Of a stretch of 64,000 nt of DNA, positions 39,403 to 51,190 are shown one piece after another; position 1 is the stretch's first letter; each line of letters begins with the position of its first letter. The translations under genes were made by a program, and so were the position numbers. Below the pieces are notes generated by a model, which was not told the origin of the DNA, searched no databases, and was given only the letters and a program-made list of their open reading frames with translations. The stretch spans positions 1,392,813 to 1,456,812 of the forward strand of contig VUYV01000179.1 in NCBI GenBank assembly GCA_008711295.1, read 5' to 3'. Source of the DNA: Anarhynchus alexandrinus (Eukaryota > Chordata > Aves > Charadriiformes > Charadriidae).

Positions 39403-40630
39403 ATGAGAGAATCTATCTGTGTATGGCACTTCTCGCAGTGTTCAAAAACTTTTTGCAGCTCTTTTTTTTATTTCTCCAGAATTGTCCCAGGAGACTCTGC
39501 ATAATGTAGACACCAGCCCAGTAATGTTCCAAATATATGTATTAGGTAGATGTTGACAAATTTCAGCTTCCTGTTTGAAGGGTTTCTTCATTATCTGAAG
39601 ACACAATGATGATATTTTCATATACTCAGTGTTATAAGGAGTGTTACATGGCACATTTTACAATCTCTTATCTTTCTGATTTCACGTGGCTAAATGTTAT
39701 ATCACCAAAACTCAAAAGTTTAATAAAATTAAATAAAATACTGCATTATTTCAACTCAACTAGTAATTTAAACATGTAATGGGATGCATTTACTCATTTG
39801 CATTGCATTTGTGACATTGTACCTGGTAATTATTCTAAAGAAAGTCAGTTCTAATTTAGACCTCTGCTTTCCACCTTGGCTGTTCAACTTGAATTTACTG
39901 ATCACATCATCTTCCTCAAGGATAAGAGGCTTCTTAACAGAGGCTGTACTTTCTGATTTAGAGTTGACTTCTGACACTGCAATCACAGTTCTCATTGTAA
40001 GAAGCAAACTGTAGCTCGCAGTCATCCTGATGGTGGACTGAATCATGTTACCTTTTGTGCATACTCACACCAGAGTTTAAATACTCCCTGGCTATGATTA
40101 TGATTGATAGCCTAACCATAGGTGTCCCACAGAGCCTCTTTCTTGACCTGTTCTCATCTTCCAGAAATGGTCTCAATTGCCATAAGGAAAGTATTGTTCC
40201 CACTATTGCTTTGTCTGGTCTGGATAACAATTATGGGTAACATTTCATACAAATGCATTCTGTCTGCCTGTATTTTGTGAAAATTAGGCAATCGGAATCT
40301 GATTCTTTCCCCTCTGCAATTTTCTCACAGGGTTCATCAAATCCCATTGTGTCCTCACTGAAGAAGACACTTCTCTTTTAAGCACTGCAAGTGCATGCCA
40401 AAAAGGCGACAGTCGGGGGATGATCAGAAATAGCAATATCCACAGGCTTGGTAACTGCCTGTAGGGAAGAAAAAAATGAACAGGAGAAGTTCCATAATAT
40501 GAGAGAGACAGTTTATCTATAGAAAACCATTTTGGAGACTTAAAGTCAAGGTGAAGTTATTGAAATGGGCAGCTGGTTATCTCATCCCAGCTCACTGTTT
40601 TCTGAAGGTGTTTTTCCTCCTAACCCCTAG
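39403..40630. other. Gene-free stretch
   Basis: I see no gene. Facing frames on both strands at 39768-40046 and 40048-40240 are mirror images of each other without family resemblance. Confidence 0.4.
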
Positions 40631-40717
40631 CTTAGACATCCACCTCTAACATGCCAAAGTCTAAGATGGTTGCCTTACCTTCCTTAATGTCAATAGGAAG
40701 ATGTAAGCAATTTCAAG
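40631..40717 (+). other. Candidate first coding exon
   Basis: Seen: acceptor-like TTTTCCTCCTAACCCCTAG ends at 40630 and a perfect donor (TTTCAAG|GTAAGTCA) starts at 40718. All frames that must be open from the first base hit stops, but an ATG at 40651 opens a frame that runs 22 codons to the donor, starting MPKSKMVALP. It could therefore be a start-codon exon with a short leader, or a non-coding exon. I recognise no family. The donor matches consensus at every position from -3 to +6. Confidence 0.22.
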
Positions 40718-42199
40718 GTAAGTCATATTAATACAGGTATCTAGGACAGTTGGTTTACTTTTAGAAATGCATATCTCCCTCCAGCGCTTAGAAAGGGAGT
40801 CAGGGTAACTAGACTGGACTTACATGCCAAGTTTTTGAGTGAACAGGGAAGAGGCATTTGATCTTCTGCATGTCATGTTGTTCCAGATCTCTTGGATACA
40901 TGCTGGCACATTAGGACTGGATTTGGTTTATTGAATCTCAGTGCCCAAAATATCCCAGGAGCTTGCTACGCATTGTGACTATCTCCAATATTCTGGCAGG
41001 CCCTGTGCTCTACAGTGCTCTACAGGCAGTTTGTAATTGCAGAAAATCGTTGGGTGAAAGAGGAGTGACCAAACCTGTGACTCAAATTCTTGCCTAGTTG
41101 TTCCACAGATTGTGCTCAGAGAATACTGAGCATAATCGTGATATGAAGTCCTTCATCTGCAGTTGGTTAATTTGGCAACTGGGCATCCCATCTGGAAGAT
41201 TTAGAGCAGATGTTCATGTCCTTTCTTCATATTACCACCCAGTGAATCCATTCTATGTAAATTGCTTATAGGAGTGACAAACCATCTCATTTCTTATAAA
41301 GAAACTGGTTGATGTTCCTGATCCTTAACTAACTAATCACAGGCTTTCTAAGAGGGTCTTAGCCTTTACCATGTTTGCTACATCCCAAATTGATTGCTCT
41401 TACAGGTTAGATCTTAGTGCCTCAAGTGAGGCACTCATGATCTCAAATAACAGTTTTAAAACAAACTGAATGTAGCAGAGGGATTAAAATCAACAAACCA
41501 TCTATAAAATAAAATGGAGGTTGCAATCTGTCAGAAACAAAAAACTCAAAATGTTATTTCATGCATGTCTGATGGTGATATCATGTCCATGTGTTCAACT
41601 GATCTAAGGGATTTGCCCTTGACTCTCTATGGTTAGCAGAGGCACACAGACATCTCTACTTGATGATTCATCGCTTCCTAAAATAGGGAGAATAAATCAT
41701 TTTCTGGTACACATCTTTCACTAGTTATAAAGAGAATCTTGATAAACAAGTTAGAGCATGCAGATGACTCTTAGTTGACTAGTATTGAGAGATGAACCCT
41801 ACCTAATATTTGACTGCAAACAATAAGAACAGAGTAGTGAGCACACTAGGTGAGACCAAAGGTAGTCTGTCTCAAATAATGCCTAAAAGAATCTTTCTGT
41901 GGAAGACTACAAAAGCAAATAAAAGTGGTATTTCTCCCCAGCAGTATTTCTCCCAACCTCCAAACTTCTAAAGCTAGACGTGGCTTCTGTCTGCAGAATT
42001 TATTTAAGGCTAACAAAAATGTAAAAATATATCATAAACTTTAATGGATTTTCACACCGTGAACTTGTCAACTCTTCCCTTGACTCCTTATAAACTTTTT
42101 GTTTCCTCATTCCACATCTCAACTGCATGTTCTTCTGTTTGTTTTGAAATTGCTTCATTAGAGATGCTCGCTCCCTAAACATCCACCTCACGTTACTCA

Positions 42200-42310
42200 T
42201 AACTTTATTGATCTATATCATATTCCTCCTTAGCTATCCTTGTAGTCAGAAAAGTCCTACTTTATTCAACTGTTCTTCATACGGGAGTTTCTTTTATTCA
42301 TCACAATTGC
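42200..42310 (-). mobile_element. Possible old inverted CR1 fragment
   Basis: TTATTGATCTATATCATATT, CTCCTTAGCTATCCTTG and TTCAACTGTTCTTCATACGG follow, loosely, the middle of an inverted deep-lineage CR1 of the same kind as at 39.0 kb. Resemblance is partial and could be coincidental. Confidence 0.35.
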
Positions 42311-44274
42311 CACCAATTAAAGAGAATGTGAAGTCTGTTGTTGTCTTTTTATTCCACATCATTCTAACATGGGCAAGCCAGCACCCCTCAGGTGGCCCTT
42401 GCTTGGGAGTGGTGCTCCCTCATACCATTAATTCCTGATGCCTGAAGGAACATGGAATGGTCTCATAAATTAGAGCAGGTAGGTGAGACAGAAGTACACA
42501 CAGAAGATTTTTGAGGTTATTTGAGATTTTCTGAAGAGGCAAATACTGCTATGAACATTTATAATAAAGTCTCAAAACTGTTACATGAACACATGAAGGG
42601 TCTTGCCGATGTACCTATCTATAGAAATACCACATAAATTTTTGGAAATACTTTTTATGAAGAGTGATAAATTAAAACAGATATTTGTGAAATTATGCTG
42701 TTGTAAATTAAACATTCATATAGATGTGATGATTTTTTGTTTGTTTATTTTGAAATCAAAACTCCAAAAGTTTCTCATTAGAATTTTACCATAGAGAAAG
42801 TTTGTATTTATGATATGTACACATTACCCAGAGAGGAAATGTTACTATTTGCATCAGAAAAAAAGCAACTATCTACATAGAATTTGCAAGTTGCATTTTA
42901 TTACTTTTCCTTAATGAAATCACTCCTATTTTATGGTAATAATGAAGAAAAATCTATCATGTTTTCCTTTTTCAAATTGTCATTAGTTCAAAATGGATTT
43001 TTTTTTATCAAGAAGTTTTATAGCAAGAATTTCAAAAGTCATTGTGCACACCTAAATTCATTGCACCCTGAAGTCAGTGGCAGCACCTGCTAGCTCCAGT
43101 GAGAACATGATGTGCTCAATGCAAAGCAGTTTAGAGACTGAGCTTTACATATTTACTCCTTTCACATCTCTATACCTTATTTGTCCTCTTGTTGTCTCAC
43201 CCTATGCACCCTAAAACCACTCAAAAGCACCCAAAGAATTACTTGCACTAAGCCACATTCATGCACATAACACTGTATCATGTGTCTATATTAGAATAAA
43301 TTAAGGCTTTTGGCATCAAGCCGCTGCCCACAAGAATTCCATGTATCTGCATCTTGTTACAGGCTGCACCCCATCCAAATGCCATGCTCACAATTTCACA
43401 ATCTCTTTTAGTAATCACAGTGGAAAATGGCTATTTTGTAGAATTTTGGTATAAATCTGGAGAAAATTTTGTCTTTGGAGGCTTACTGATCATTGAAACT
43501 TAGAGGACTGCTCACCCACATGAATAAAACAAAAATTGTTTACCAAGAACTGTCCTTTTGAAACCATCATATTTTTTGCACATTGTTGGTTTTTACCATA
43601 AAAATAACTCTTGGGTTTTGTTAATGACAGAAGCATTTTATAAAGCAGCTGAAATACTTGGAACCAAAGAGAAAGGTGATATAAAACAAAACAGAAATCC
43701 CATTAGATAATACTTCATAGTTATTTAAAGATTTACAGGTTCATTTAACACCTACATAGATGAAATTGTCCTTCTGCATGGCTTAAATCCCTGGTGGGGC
43801 AAAGACAATCCAACTGACTTTTGTATTTTATGCTTTCAAAGGGTCTTTGTTAAGTATCTCATAAGAAACTAGCTGGTTAATGAGGTCAAACCAATACATT
43901 AATTGGTCAAAAGCAGTCTTGTTGTCAAAGCGTTATGCAGAAAATGTAACCTCAGGTCTGATTTTGTCTTGATATATAAGCATGCTATTTAGAGCTGATT
44001 TGTTAAGGTAGTTAGGTGTCCTACGAGGGCAGATTTTTATTCACATTACACATTGCTTGGGCCAAGTCTGGCTTTTACTGCAAACCTCAAGGAAGGAGAA
44101 GAGCCAAGGACATTTTTTGTTCAAAATGAGGACGATGTTTAATGTTGGGGTACTTCACATTATGGGCAAACCTACTCTGATTCTCAGTTTAAAAATTTAC
44201 ATTTAATCATCCTTGGGGTATCCGGAACAACAAAACAGTTTAGCTGGAATTTAGGATGGTCACAGAAAGAATAA

Positions 44275-44445
44275 AGCACTGAACCACATTGGCCAAGACA
44301 GCAGGAACCTCTTCAGCCTCAGAGGTTTCTAAGAGCAGACACTATCTGACAGGACGTGTTTACACAAAGCTGATTCCATCCTGAAGCAGGAGGATGGACA
44401 AGTTGAATTTCCAAGGCCCCTTCTAGCCCTGTTGCCTCTAGCTTA
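44275..44445 (+). mobile_element. Old CR1 LINE 3' end
   Basis: GAACCACATTGGCCAAGACA corresponds to the part encoding the end of the CR1 polyprotein. It is followed by CAGAGGTTTCTAAGAGCAGA, CTATCTGACAGGA, and then GGATGGACAAGTTGAATTTC with AAGGCCCCTTCTAGCCCT, which is the classic 3' untranslated signature of deep CR1 lineages. Only the last 170 bases remain, as expected for a 5'-truncated insertion. Confidence 0.6.
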
Positions 44446-46857
44446 ATGTTTCTTGTATATAGTATAGGTATGGATTCGTTTGAGAGATGGTTTGAGAGAA
44501 GGTTTGAGCAGTGAGCTGAGAACCACAGGTCTTCCAGGCTTGCTGCAAGTCTGCTCTTTTCCTGCGCAGCATTTTGGGGTGAAAGGATTTAATTGGGTCA
44601 TTAAACAAGAAGCCCTTGGCATGTGTCATGCACCAGCTTGATGGTAAACATCATCTTTAAAGTTTGCAGAAACATGCACCAAAATTACAGGGCAATTGGA
44701 GGCACATTTTCCTCTCTACCATAAAGGTTATGGGGCGACATGAGGGAAAGGTGGATGAACCAAAAAGTCAGCCAGGTCAGAGGGTTGAAAATAACTAATC
44801 TAGTCACTCCTAGCATTTTATTTTCTCACTGCTTGAAGAAATTTTTTATTAACTCTAATATAATATAATTCTATTTTCGGGGTCACATTTAAAAACCCCA
44901 AAGAGCTAGTTTCATCTGCAGCACACATTCATTCTGTCAGTGTCAATCTCTTTTCCAATTATTACCCTCTAAATCCTTTTGCAAACAAAATCAGTGCATG
45001 CAACTGGCTGTGAGACTTTTTGGTAACAGTGAACAGAATGAGGTCTCGATGAAAAGGTCAGTCCAAATCCATACATGACATCTTTCGCTCTCTGTTCTGA
45101 AGCTGCTGTGAAGGGATTCAAAGTAAGACAAATTCAAGTGTGAAGTCTGACCCTTTCCTTGGGTGATATGGGATGACAGGCAAGGAAAGGGCAAGAAATT
45201 AAAACCTTAGCGATTTTTACGATAATTTTGTAAAAATTTATTTACAAACAGAAAAGCTGCATTTTTTCTAAGGATGAACCTCAGCAGATTAACAGAAATA
45301 CTTTTAAAATCTTTTTAATTCTACCTAGATATAGGACTTTTTTTCTTATATTGATACTGCTGATATCCAGACACACTTCCTGGGAACCTGAGAGCTTTTA
45401 GTAGGATAGAAAGATGGAAAGAAAAAGTCAAAGATTAAATAGATAAAAAATTCCTGAGAAACAGAAAGACCACTTGCTCTGAGAAAACACCATTGACAAT
45501 TTTACTTTAAAGGCAACAAATATCTTCTCCCAGGGAAGAACTGTTCTTGCTTTCAGGACTCTCTTGTGTTTTCCTTACGATAACTTACAGGTTTTTCTTG
45601 AAAAACAAGGCAAAGATAATAGACTATATATTACCCTGCTTCACCAGAATAAGGCAGTAAAAATTATGGGGATGATCTATGTTGTTTTCAACAACAGAAC
45701 ATCTATATGAGAGTTATTATACTCTTTCCTACTTTGTGCAAGAAGATAGTTAAGGCAAGAAGTCAAGCAATGGATTTCAATCACAGGTATCACAACTCTC
45801 AGAGAAACTTGCTCCTAGAAGCCACTGCTTGGACTTTATAAATTGACCAGGCTGAGTCTGGTGCCTCAGGGAAAAGAATGGAAATATTAGGTGATTAAAA
45901 AGCAGAATCTGACAAACAGACAGATGCCAAATGTACAGAGAAGCAGGTGAAACTCTGTACCAGGAAAGCAGTGGCACGTGGAAGAGCCAGGTCCACCTTA
46001 TTTTTGAGGGAAATGGCCAGCCTCTGGAAAACCATACCTTTGTAAGCCCTCAGGTGCTTCCTTTTAGTACATAAAAATAGTGTTATGTTTCAAAGAGGCT
46101 GCTCTGAGTAAATGCATCTTGCTTTGTGTCACAGCTGCCAAAGGAGGAGGCTTTTGTAGGCTCCAAAACCTGCTGGAGCTGCTCAGAGAACACATCCTAT
46201 AAACCAGGGTGAAACATCGTAACATGCTGTGAGAGCCAGAAAATCACTGGGTTTGGGCCTGGTAGGATAGCAGTGGCAGGGCTCAGTCACCAGGGGAGGG
46301 TGCATATCAGAGACACTGAGGAATTGGGGCAGCTCATCCTGGAAGTGCTGATGTCAGGTAATCACTGAACTCAGTAAAATATAATGAAAGGTGAGATCTT
46401 TTCTGGCTCCGTACTCAGTATTATCTTTCGGTGGATTTGTTTCTGAGAGGATTTAGTGTGTGGATATATATAGTACAGTCCCCATCATAATATAGGCCCC
46501 ATCACTCTTCCCCCTTCACTATGGGTCCATTTGTTTGCAGATCTCATTTTATTATTAATTGATATCACATGATGTGTTCATCTGCACAACAGAGAAAGAC
46601 ACAGTCGCTGCTTAATGGAGCATACAATTGAAGACAGACAAAATGATAGGTTTGAAGACCTGCAGCTGAGGATCCACACCCAGTGATAAGAATTCTGATT
46701 ATTCTGGCAAATTTTTTTGTTTCAATATGGGCGTTGTTTGTAGGATTGGACACTGTTAAAATGTTTCACAGAGACAGATGAACAGAAATAACTCGATGTT
46801 TTTGATGAGATTTATCTCCCTTCACTTTAGCTATCTCTTTTGCATTGAAACCTGAAG

Positions 46858-46955
46858 AATGGCGGACCTGAGCACCACTATTCCAGCTGCAGCATGGTCT
46901 TATACAAGATGGGCAAAAGCAGACTCCAACGCAAGTTCTAGGGAAAAATGTAAGA
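46858..46955 (-). mobile_element. Possible old inverted CR1 fragment
   Basis: CACCACTATTCCAGCTGCAG, then ATGGTCTTATACAAGATGGG, resembles the inverted CR1 block that in the family reads as an ATATTCCAG-GTGTGGTCTCACCAG-like series. Short and diverged. Confidence 0.4.
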
Positions 46956-48125
46956 TCAACACACTAAGTTTTGTGAAAATGATTGAGTGAAGAGCAGACA
47001 TCTGAACCACTCTTGAAAAGCCAACAAGTTTTGGAACATGGTCTTTTTATCTGAGAAGTAGGAAAGAGATTTATCGATACATATTTATATTGAGATATAT
47101 GTAGATATATTGAAAAGACCTTTTGCCATCAGATGGCTTTATAAAAGAGATTGTCACAATAAAAATCCAAACTCCAGTGGGATTGTGAAACCCATTAAAA
47201 CTATCCCTGGTACTCAAACAACCCTGGTCAATTCAACTCATGAGGCTCCCCTACTGCAGAATTGCATAATTGTGAAGATTTGCACACTCTTGATCGTAGC
47301 TTACAGAGTGGGGAACTGTATGAAAATTTTCATGGACTTTGCTGGTGTTTTCCGAGAGTTATAGTTAAATAGAGGTATTTGGTCTCAAAATTTCTATTTG
47401 GCACAGTTTACTAACAGGAAACTATAGTACTGCAAGGCATGAAGTGAATACTGCAAATCCAAAGAGAAGGGACGAATAAGGGGTAATTATAGGTATGTGA
47501 CTGTTTTTACAGCCTGTTTGGGAGTGTAATATTTAAACAAATTCGTGGTTTTTCTGATCTTCAAGCAGACCTGCACAGAAATAAAGCAGTGTCAATGATT
47601 AAAAAAATAGTGTAATATAAAAAAGAAAAAGATGGAGCCCAATGAAAAATGTCAATAAATTTAAGGTTAAAAAGTACAGCACTTCAGAAGAATGGTTTGG
47701 GGGTTTTATCTCATTTGGCAAGTGGAGGTTGCTGTTTATTTGCAAAACAGCATTATGTTTCCCACCTCTGTTTAAAACCAGAAATAACTAAATGGAGGTT
47801 CAGAAAAGTTATTATAAACAGACTTACACCATGTATTGGCCAAATTTCAGCAAAGATTTCAGCATTGGTATTCTTTTCTAGCTACATTTGTACTGCTTTC
47901 CATGAGCTAACCTGACATGGACCAGAAAGCCAGATTTGTATGCTGTATGGACTGCGAAGTTTTGAAAGTCCATGTTCAGCTATGTGCACCAAGTTAAAAT
48001 GCCCTCAGACCTCCAGGATGCCTAGACACTGTCCAAGGGAAGATAAAATGCAGCTGGGCTGTGAAACATGGTGATCTGTAGGACAGTGTTGTACCCACCC
48101 ATAAAGGATGAGGTAGTACTAAGGG

Positions 48126-48146
48126 GATCTGGTCTGAGACCAGATC
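48126..48146 (+). other. Perfect hairpin, copy A
   Basis: Two 9-base arms (GATCTGGTC and its exact reverse complement) are separated by a three-base loop TGA. It lies in the part of the block that is deleted in the intermediate fragment. Its role is unknown; it is too short to identify as a structured RNA. Confidence 0.6.
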
Positions 48147-48299
48147 ATTTGTCTAACACTAGGCAACACCCCTTACACTAGGTCTCTTACAGGGACTATC
48201 CTGAGCAACTTCCTAGGCAGCAGATATGTCAATGGCTGTGAATACCCAGCTTGCAGTGAAATAGCCCAAAACACATCTCATAAATTGAAATAAAAGACA

Positions 48300-49397
48300 A
48301 ATAAGCCACAGCTTATTGATGACAGAGCTCTTCCAAATCCTCCTGAAGGTCATATGTGGACTGACCACACTGAACGTAGAATTGTTGTGGTGAATGGAGT
48401 TAATTCCAGTCACAAGTGGCGTTCCCGAGGGCTCAGTATTGGGGCTGGTTCTGTTTAATATCTTTGTCAATGACCTGGACGAGGGGATTGACTGCACCCT
48501 CAGTAAGCTTGCAGATGACACCAAGTTGGGTGGTGTGTTGATCTGCTGGAGAGTAGGATGGCTCTACAGAGGGATCTGGACAGGCTGCAATGATGGGCCA
48601 AGGCCAATTGTATGAGACTCAACAAGATCAAGCTCTGGGTCCCGCATTTGGGTCACAACAACCCCATGCAGCTACAGGTTTGGGGAAGAGAGGGTTTGAA
48701 AGCTGCCTGGTGGAAAAGGAGCTGGGAGTGTTGGTTAAGAGCTGGCTGAATATGACCCAGCAGTGTGTCCAGGTGGCCAAGAAGGCCAATAGCATCCTGT
48801 CCTGCATCAGAAATAGTGTGGCCAGCAGGACTAGGGAAGGGATTTTCCCCTTGTATTCGGCACTGGGAAGGCTGCACCTCGAATACAGTGTTCAGTTTTG
48901 GGCCCCTCACTACAAGAAAGACATTCAGGTGCTGGACCGTGTCCAGAGAATGGCAACAAAGCTGGTGAGGGATGTAGAGCATGTCTTATGAGGAGCAGCT
49001 GAGGGAACTGGGGTTGTTTAGCCAGGAGAAAAGGAGGCTGAAGGGAGACCTTACCGCTCTCTACAACTACCTGAAAGCAGGTTGTAGAGAGGTGGGGGGG
49101 TCAGTCTCTTCCCCCAAGTAACAAGTGATAGGACAAGAGGAAACGACCTCAAGTTGTGCCAGGATATGTGTAGACTGGATATTAGAAAAAAATTCTTCAC
49201 CAAAAGGGTTGTCAAACATTGGAACGGGCTGCCCAGGGAAGTGGTTGAGTCACCATCCCTGGAGGTATTTAAAAGATGTGTAGATGTGGCACTTAGGGAC
49301 ATGGTTTCATGGTGGTTTTGGCAGTGTTAGGTTAATGGTTGGACTTGATGATCTTAAAGGTCCCTTCCAACCTAGACAATTCTATGATTCTATGATT
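48300..49397 (+). mobile_element. CR1 LINE with partial reverse transcriptase, copy A
   Basis: A 5'-truncated CR1. Its 5' part encodes a broken reverse-transcriptase palm: ISHSLL, then a frame change to IVVVNG, then [22 protein letters not shown] and finally LADDTKLGG, where A-D-D (48511-48519) corresponds to the catalytic box. After another frame change come KELGVLV and the C-terminal part ([15 protein letters not shown]). The 3' untranslated region ends in GGTTGGACTTGATGATCTTA and a repeated ATTCTATG tail (49379-49397). Several frameshifts make it inactive. Short frames on both strands in this interval are its fragments. Confidence 0.92.
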
Positions 49398-49540
49398 AAG
49401 TCAGTGCTTTGCATTTTGGCATGTTTTTTATTTGTTTGCTTTTAAATTATATCACTGCAGACAGGAACTAGCAGGAGGTGAGTATCTAGCTTGCTTGCGG
49501 TTCGAGTCCTGCAGCTCATTCTCATTGTCTGAAGATATAC

Positions 49541-49730
49541 CATTGCAGCTCTTTCCACAGCAGTCTTGGACATTCACCATGAACTGAAATGTGGCCGCAC
49601 GCACTCTTATGACCCGATTAACTGTATTTTCCCCTAGAGGTCTATTCTGAAGCCCCTGGCAGTGAGGAAAGCACCGCCAGTTCTCGCTATCTGTTTTTTT
49701 AATGGGGTGTGACTCCACTCCGCAGTGATC
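49541..49730 (-). other. Candidate cysteine-rich exon, copy A
   Basis: On the minus strand, within a 112-codon open frame (49790-49452), a good acceptor (CCCTTTGCTCCTTTCAG) precedes 49730 and a weak GTATAT donor follows 49541; alternatively the exon reads to the stop at 49452. The 64-residue segment has cysteines in the pattern C-x16-C-x3-C-x32-CC-x3-CN. A closing CC-x(3,4)-CN is typical of Ly6/uPAR three-finger domains, but the 32-residue spacing is longer than usual and I cannot name a protein. Both differences from copy B inside the open frame lie outside this segment. It abuts the CR1 3' end by about 55 bases (from the stop codon). Confidence 0.3.
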
Positions 49731-50619
49731 CTGAAAGGAGCAAAGGGCAGAAGTCGCCAGTTTCCCCGCTGAGCTCAGCTCTTGAGGCATCTAAAAAGAG
49801 AGTTCCAGAGTGCTTATCACATCTCTTACTGAAGATTTATTAACTGCAGAAATGTAATCCCGTTCAAGAATTTTGACTTGGCTCTTCCATTGCAGATATT
49901 TATTTGTGAGCTGTACTGGTGGACGGGGGGAACTGTTGACCTAGAAAAGACTGCAACCATGAGCATCAGGGGAAAGCTATCAGTTAAACTTTCTACAAAT
50001 ATTGTATGGAAAATCTCTTGACCTGCATTTATGTAACGGCTTTAGCTGTGATTATCACTGAGCTCAGACCATTCTTGCATGAACCGAAGGACAGAATCTC
50101 ATGAGTGGCAGCTGCAATAGATGCACAGCCTTTATCCCTGGACACAGACATGGACGTGAACTGCTCACAAAATAACCATTCACTTCACTGATGGTCCTTA
50201 AATGCTAAAATGTCCACACAGGATTTTGCTTCCTGCAAGAACAACATAGGTTACTGGCTGATCAGGGAAGAAAAAGTAAACAGCTTAAGGTCCTTTTCCC
50301 CATCTTTAACATCTATAGCTTTTCTTTCCTTGCATTGCAAAGAGAAGTATTAAATGACAGGATCAAGCTCCTGAAATGTAAGTGTTTTCAGTAACACTGG
50401 AGAGGGCAGAGCCAGGCAGGGACAAGGTTACTGTGGGATGTTAATTAGCTGCCCACTTGACCCGGTCTGCAACCCAGAATGAGTTTGTGCATTTAATTTA
50501 TTTCACACATGACTTGCTCTTACAATCCTTTTCCCACAATGCCAACCAGACTATACAGTAACCTTGGGCTCTGCTTCTGATATTAACGGCTCTGCAGTGT
50601 GCTAAAGTCAGTACAAGAA

Positions 50620-50644
50620 ATATGTGCACGCGTGCATGTGCACG
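50620..50644 (+). other. Alternating purine-pyrimidine tract (Z-DNA-prone), copy A
   Basis: Twenty-five bases alternate perfectly between purine and pyrimidine, containing the 12-base palindrome TGCACGCGTGCA and a second TGTGCACG. GC/GT-alternating tracts of this kind favour the left-handed Z form under supercoiling. Confidence 0.7.
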
Positions 50645-51189
50645 ACGGGTGGGATGGGGAGCATCCTTTGTTTTAGCAAAAGAGCTCATGTTTCTGAGGC
50701 AAATTGTGTGTGGTCGATGGATTAACAGGCAGGGACTTGACTCCTTCTGGGTCTATCCATTTACAAATGAGGCATAACCACCATTCCCTCTGTTACCTTT
50801 AATTAATGCCTGCAAAACTAGTCAGTACCACATTCACCTTAAAAGCTGGTGCCCTGAGCATCTCCTTTAAATATCTAGGAGCCGTGGGAAGCAACACTTA
50901 ATAAGGACTTTCTTGTACAAATGGCTTGTGCTAGCGGACGGGGAGAAAAGCAGCTGACAGTAAACTGGGTGCCACACAGCAACCAAGCAAAGAGTAGCGC
51001 ATTGTGTGGTGCAGGAGTGGGCATTTTTCCTCCTGGGATGAAGAGGAGAGGTGTGTTTCCTCTGATCTTTGCAGGAAAACCCACAAGTCTCAAATCTTAA
51101 TGACACTGCCAATACTTAGCCACTGATGGGCATTAAAATACCTTTCCTGAACTGCAACATATTTGCATCATGTCGAACCATCATCCAGG

Positions 51190-51190
51190 N
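51190..51190. other. Assembly gap (single n)
   Basis: It marks the end of copy A. Copy A's last bases (CATCCAGG) are followed in copy B by AGAGATAACATAGCACTTTG, showing what should follow in the true sequence. Confidence 0.95.

Larger units (their letters stand above)
40718..47681. other. Gene-free stretch with small CR1 relics
   Basis: I see no gene. Three small CR1 relics are listed separately. A direct repeat of GTGCTCTACA occurs at about 41007-41028. AT-rich words are frequent at 42.6-43.0 kb and 47.05-47.12 kb. Confidence 0.4.
47682..51189. repeat. Duplicated block, copy A
   Basis: Positions 47874-51189 match 51761-55075 at an offset of 3887 (3886 after a one-base T-run difference near 49428). 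By eye I find three substitutions and one indel in about 3.3 kb. Positions 47682-48086 and 48840-49004 also match the intermediate fragment 51191-51759. The block contains unique-looking DNA, a CR1 fragment, a hairpin, a cysteine-rich candidate exon and an alternating purine-pyrimidine tract. It ends exactly at the n at 51190. Probable cause: two haplotypes assembled in series. Confidence 0.9.

Noticed and set aside
48653..48982. 109-codon minus-strand frame (and its copy at 52540-52869)
   Set aside because: Antisense shadow of the CR1 coding region.
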